A DNA stretch of 64,000 nucleotides from Mesocentrotus franciscanus. Lineage: Eukaryota > Echinodermata > Echinoidea > Camarodonta > Strongylocentrotidae. Under the pieces are notes generated by a model, which was given only the letters and a program-made list of their open reading frames with translations, did no database searches and was not told the DNA's origin. The stretch spans positions 24,107,010 to 24,171,009 of the forward strand of contig CP137684.1 of the NCBI GenBank assembly GCA_037976565.1, written 5' to 3'. This document shows positions 53,201-60,159 of the stretch, one piece after another; the stretch's first letter is position 1; each line of letters starts with the position of its first letter. Position numbers and translations under genes: made by a program.

Positions 53201-56200
53201 GGAATGTGTCTTTACATGAAATACATGTACATTGGAATGTACGTCTTGGGTTCTTACAGTAAGATAAAATATTAATTATTTTTTAAGAGAAGTTGGAGCA
53301 GATTTGAATTGGGGATGGTAATTGGTTGGGGCGGGGGTTGTAAAGCTGGACTAATTATAGGGGAATTCAACCTTTATAGCAAGAAAGCAACTCTACAAGA
53401 AAGAAGTACAAATCATAGAAGCATGCATACCATTACAATTGACACCGGTGCCATCGAGTTGGAACCCTGCGTCACAGTTGCAAGTATAAGAACCGGCGGT
53501 GTTAAAGCATGTTCCATTAGCACAGAGGGTGGAATCATCGTCACATTCATCAATTTCTGGCAGTAAAAGGAATCAACAAATCCATACAGTATAATACTAC
53601 GGAATGGCAATTACGCAACAAGGACAATTAACCCCTGGACAATTACTCCCTGCAACTGCCCCAGTATAATTACACCCAGGACAATTACACCCTGAACAAT
53701 TAACCCACTGCAACTGCCCCCACCAGGACAATTACCCATATCAACTGCTCCCTGGACAATTAAGCCCCCTGGACTACCACCCATATGAGTATTATCCCCC
53801 AGAACAATAATTCAGGAGGTAAAATCAATTCAGATATCTATACAGTATTATAGTATCAGCAATGCTGCCGGAATTGCAATGGATAGCTATCTGAGAAATA
53901 AAAAAGTTTGTGTTCGTTGCATTTGCTCACTCTAATGAGGCCCGGGGGGGGGGATAATGCCCTATCCCCTCCAGAGCTTTTGCGCTGCGCCTTTTGTTGA
54001 TAACATGTCAATCAAAATGTGCATTTTCTCTATTTGCTAGTGTGTTAGCCTATGGAAGAATCAATGATAAAGTCAGTTGATCTTTGTACTTGTTAAGAAG
54101 GTTAACACTCCTATTCCACTAAGCGAAATCTATGGGTTAATCCAACAAAAGAAAACATTAAAAAAAACACAATAGTAATCAAAGGAAAAAAAAAGGAAAT
54201 ACAAAGAAAATTGAAAACAATGTATATTATTTGGTTTTTTAAAACATATTTGTGGCTTAAAAAAATAACATTTGATATGTTTAAACATTATTGTTTTTTT
54301 TCATTCCTACATTCTATTTCCATGACAATCGTAGAATGGTCAAACCATATTACACTGTAAAAAAGGTATGTTTTGAAAATTTCCCCCCAAATTTGCAAAT
54401 TACATTAGAAGTAAATAAAAAATTAAAAAAGCAAATTATTGAAAAAATATTGCTGTCATGTTGTTCATTTTACTTTATTTAATATGTGTACCGATTTTCA
54501 TCTTCATGTCGCCAACCATAGCTGAGATCTTAGGGGGTCATAATGGGCCCCGCTCTGCATTAGAAGCCCCAAAATAGCCAGGCCTCATTATGGTTAAATA
54601 AGAATCATAATACTCTCGAATCAATCCTTCAAAAACATATATTTTTTGATATTTGTTATCAATTAAGATTACAATATAAATCATGATGGGGGATAAGCTT
54701 TTGCTCCGAGCAATAGCCTATCGATTGAAAAGCTATAAGTCCTATATTTTGCTAATCTTGGTTTTACATCTTCAGGAGTTGACTTGTGGAAAGAATTATG
54801 ACCAACAAATGTCAACAGCGCACTTCTTTCGAGTCGTTTACGACGCCAGAATAACATTTATTTTACAAACTATAATGATCCATAATGCTAAATATATTAC
54901 TCATTGCGGATGTAGTATCGAAAATAATATCGCTAGTGATATTCGTTTGTCTCGCAATGTGGTGAAAAAGGAATCTAAAAGATTTGCATAATTAGCCGAA
55001 CCAGCGGCCTACTGATTGGTTGAGCACCGTGTGCGTCGACCATTAGGCTATTTGCATAATCAGCCGATAGGCCAATAGGCCTTGTGCATTATTGTTTCCG
55101 ATTATCGATCGAATTATAGACCGTCGCGCCGGTCCTCCCGTAGAGTATAAAGCACCCTTGCTTACATTAGTTTTTATCACCTGACGAAGTGTTGCAGCGG
55201 CGCACGAAACGTCGAGATCTTTTAGATTCCTTTTTGACCACATTGCGAGACAAACGAATATCACTAGCGATATTATTTTCGATATAATGATCCGTGTAGT
55301 AGATGAACGTTTATCTTGATTTTGCGGCTGGCTAGTGTGGATTTCAACTCAAATGATGGGATGACAATATGTATACACAAACCTCTAAAACTTTAGGGAA
55401 AACTGCAATTAGATTTTCAATGCTTAGTAACCTCAGAAGTTGTGTACATTGTTCATGTCACATTGCATGTATTTGCAGGGTGCGTAGCTTATGAACCCCT
55501 CGCCATGTGCTATATGGCCAATTCCAAGGAAAAACTTCACTTTCCCAAAATAATAACATTTGTGAATAGTCGAAAAATCCTTGTGCTACCATGACAAGTT
55601 TACTATCAAAGAATAAATTGCTCAACAAGCCCTTTTGTAGTGGTACAGTGAGACCTGCCTGAGTGGATACATCTCTATGAAGTCCACCTGTCTTAAGTGG
55701 GCACCTATAATATGCCTCCCTCTAGGAAGACATATATTACATGTATGGTATGTGTTACAGAACCTGTGTAGAAAGGCCACCTGTCTACAGTGGCCAATTT
55801 TCCTGTTTCCCTTGGGTGGTCTTCATAAACTCATGCCAATGTATATTAATACGAAAGGTATATGTTAATGCATGTTTTTCTACAATAAAAATTTCCCTTT
55901 TACATACCAATACAAGCAGTTCTTGCTCCGTTTTCAATATATCCGTCATTGCAAGTACAGAAGAAAGACCCAATGGTATTACTGCATGTTCCGTTACTAC
56001 ACAGGACTGCATCATCGGCACATTCATCAACATCTGCGGCAAAAAACCCAATATAAAACATATTATCATGTTCTTGTTTAATCCTTTGCAGTTTACAGTA
56101 TTCAAACATTATTCCCTTTTCCTCCATAAATCATTGTGGCGTAAATAATGTATAACTTCTATGTAAATTAAGTAACAATGAAAATGTATGTTGCTTTCAT

Positions 56201-59200
56201 AGAAAATTTAATTTGCGTACAATATATTCCACATATGTTTGACCAGCCACTGACCAAACTGCCCACTTGTGATTCGCAAGAATGTAGTGATCTCACAAGC
56301 CACTGACCAGACTGCCCATTTGTGACTCGCAAGGATGTAGTTATCTCACAAGCTATTGACCAGACTGCCCATTTGTGATTCGCAAGAATGTAGTGATCTC
56401 ACAAGCCACTGACCAGACTGCCCATTTGTGATTCGCATGGATGTAGTTATCTCACTAGCCACTGACCAGACTGCCCATTTGTGATCCGCAAAGATGTAGT
56501 GATCTCATATTTCAAACACTTGTAACTTTCTTCTTATTGTTTCAATTTAGGTCTACGTCATACTTTCACCATTCTTTACAAAAGTTGGATTGCCCTTTAA
56601 AGATACTATGTTCCTTGCAGCCAACATCAAATTCTGTAGAACTTTGCAGTGTCCTAGTATTCAAATTATGCAAAGAAACCCGTTTAATTTCTAGACTTCC
56701 CTGTCAGACACTATTGAGTGACTGACTGACATCTTTTTTTCTTTGGTAATAACATAATAAAATGAGCTGTAGCAGGTACATGAGCATTTGTCTACATCAA
56801 CCACCCACTACTTGTAATGGCTCAAATTAAACTGATTGAATCTTTGTTCAGCACAAAACGTACGACCATTCAGTACTAGGGTCTGAAAATCAGACTATTA
56901 CTTAGGTGATTGCAATCATTTATGTCGATTTGACAACGAATGGTCGTTAATGTACCACGAAAAGCCATTTTCAAACCCTTTCGTTTTGAGGGAAGTTCTA
57001 AATAAGTATTGTCTTTCAAATGCCATTGGAATTTAACTTTTTCATTTTTTTGACATGCCAATGGGACATAGTACCTTCAAAGGGATGAGTCTGCAATTGC
57101 TAATTAAAGTAGTATTTCATAAATACTACGGCTGACGATTAGGGCAGAAGTATCGCACACAGCTAATTGGATGTGCCACAAAGAAATTCTCCATCCCCCT
57201 CTAATATTGGGGGAAATATCCAAATGGTATCAATTCCTAAGGAGAACTCATGCTTTTGTGTATTTATGCCCTCCTTACCCTCTTGATTGACAACATTTTC
57301 GGCTCCTAAAGCTCCAAAGCGCTGGTTACTTGGTAGAGCATTGTTAAACAACGATTCCAATACGGTGTTGTTGATATCAAGTGTTGTTTCAACATCTGTC
57401 CTGAAGTGTATGACAGCATAGGGACTGGTCACATTCACACTTGTTATTGTAGCCGTGAATAAAGATTCCCCAAGTTCTGCAATGCCTCGGAGAAACATCA
57501 GCATCTGCAGATAAAATAAAACACATTCACATAAAATGCCATGTCCTTTAAAAGTCAAACACCATTTTTTCGGGGCGGGGGAACTTTTACTTTCGGGTAA
57601 GCCTATATTCTCTTCTGTAATGTGAAACCATTATTATCATTATAATTTTTATTAGAACATGCAGTACTGTTTTTATTAAGGAGGGTGACATTTTGGAGAA
57701 AAGCAGAATTAATCCTCAAAAGATTTTATCTAAGTTTTTGGTTCAGCCTACTGTTAAAGACTTATGTGACTTAGCAGGGGGAACATACCAGATGGTATGG
57801 CAATTAAATCTAAATGAAGGTGTAACAAAACATATCTTTCTTTCAAGAGATGGTGTTTAATTTTGTTTCTTGTGTCGTGTGTGTCGTGTGAATGCACACG
57901 ACAAGGACGACAAGGCACAATATATACAGGTGTATCTTAATTGTAACAATAACCAAAAACTATTTTTCTTGTCACTATATTATTCAAAGTATGAATTTCA
58001 AATATTGCTTCTAAAAATATTTTGTTTCTAGTTTATAATCACACTCTCAATAAACAGTTTTATCTATTCTCTATTTTCTGTTTCAGTTTCAGTTTATTGT
58101 TTCATATTTCACATTTTGCAATGATTTCACACACAGAAATGGTTTAACAAAATCAAGTCTATTTACAGAGACTAAAACAGAAAGTGAGTACCTCATATCG
58201 ATTTGTTTGTAGGCAGTAAATTAACAAGACTGAACAAAAATAAGAGAGGAATATAGAGGGGCCTATGGTGAAAGCTATGCTTATGATTTGTAGGCCCCAA
58301 AGGATACTTGAAATTTTTCTTTTACAATAGTCTATAAAAATGAAGGGAACAATCAATTTAAGCCACTAACGATATTAGAATTCGTAATCCAGAAAAGATG
58401 CCAATAAATGCTAGAGTCACTTTCATTAAAATAATGTAACAAATTCAAGTTATTTTAAAGAAATGGGCATTACCTGTACAAACTTACATGACCTTCAATA
58501 CTTGTGTGCCTTGGCAAACAACTACAACAACAACATCATTAAAACATAACATTTGTATTCATACTTCTAATCTGTTGGCCTACAGAATGCCGGGTTAAGT
58601 TGATTTGTCGTTGATTTCATGCATTCTAGCTGTACACAAGTTACAGTTTTAGGTGATTGGTACACTTTAAAGAAAAACTGCATGTGGAACAGAGTACTAT
58701 TTAATACTGAGTACATATGAAATTGTTGACTTACGTCAAGTTCAAGTTGATCTCGATTATCAGCAGATTCGATAACAGATGGATTGGCTGAAATTAAGGC
58801 ACCGAGGATGGCTTCAAATCTTACCCTCAGTTGCAAGGTTAAGGACGCTAAAATATGATTAAAAAAAAAAAACAATTTGTTTTTCATTAGTTCTTGTAAG
58901 TTCTTAAAGGGAAATCCACCAGTATATCATGTCGGTTTAAAGAGAAATGTAAGGAACAACCTTACAGTGACATTATCTTTGATTATCTTGTTCATTCCCA
59001 TTCACTTGATTTCCTGGTTTTTGATGAAGAAAGAATGATGATAATAATATAATAAAAATGCAATACTTTTATGACTTTCTTATTTTGTATTGGATTTTGC
59101 TCAAGCTTGCACTGATCTGTTTATACAATTTTCTGATTCCATTCCATCCACTAATATTAGGTTAGACTTCCCCCTTTAAAGTCCTTATGCAATATCACAG

Positions 59201-60127
59201 GTTTTTGTTTCAAACCATCTTTTTCTTTCAGTGTTTTTAATGTGTTATTGTTATTTGATGCATCCATTTGATCTAGTCGGATTGTAATAGAATCTGTGAT
59301 TCGTCATTTTGGCAGCGAAATTTTTTTTTTTTTTATCAATAAACCATAAATCAAACAACATGCATGTGTTGAAAGGAAGGAGATTTTGGGAAATCTAAAC
59401 AGATTGAGTAGAAGAATTCATTGAAAACGGACAAATGATGCTTTCCTTTTTCAAAATATGAACAAATAGTGAATTAAAGCTCATAAGTCACAACTTGCAA
59501 GGAGGCGAGATGTCTCACTGGTATAGCAGAGGTCTTGTAATTGAGAGGACTCTGTCTCGAAACCAAGTAGATTCGCCGCTGGTGCCATTAATAAGGCCTT
59601 AATCCTCATTACAAAGTCCCTCAGAGAGGACTAAAAGCTGTCGGTCCCCTGGTTGCCTTACTTACAAGCTTTATATACACATGTTTTTTTAGCAGTCAGG
59701 TAAAATAAACCATATCAACCCGAGCGACTCACCGTTAAGGGTATCATTAATTTATTTTGGTCGATGAGATTACATTACCTTCACAGTTTCCTCCAACTTC
59801 AGTGAAGCCCTCACTGCATATACACCTGTGGTCTCCCGCAATGTTGATGCATTCTTGACTGTTGTCACAGCCATGAGTCATTATTGCGCACTCGTCAATG
59901 TCTACATGGGGAAGCGGGTAATAATGATAACAATTATAATAATATTATAAATGATTATTATCAAAGCGATAAAATTGATAATGATAATAATAACACTACT
60001 ATCAATAATAATAATTATTATGCTCTGTATAAAAATGCTATTGTAATGATTATAATTATAACAATACAGACAGCAACAACATATATAATTATAATAACAA
60101 TGACAATAACAATACAGACAACAACAA

Positions 60128-60159
<32 letters not shown>

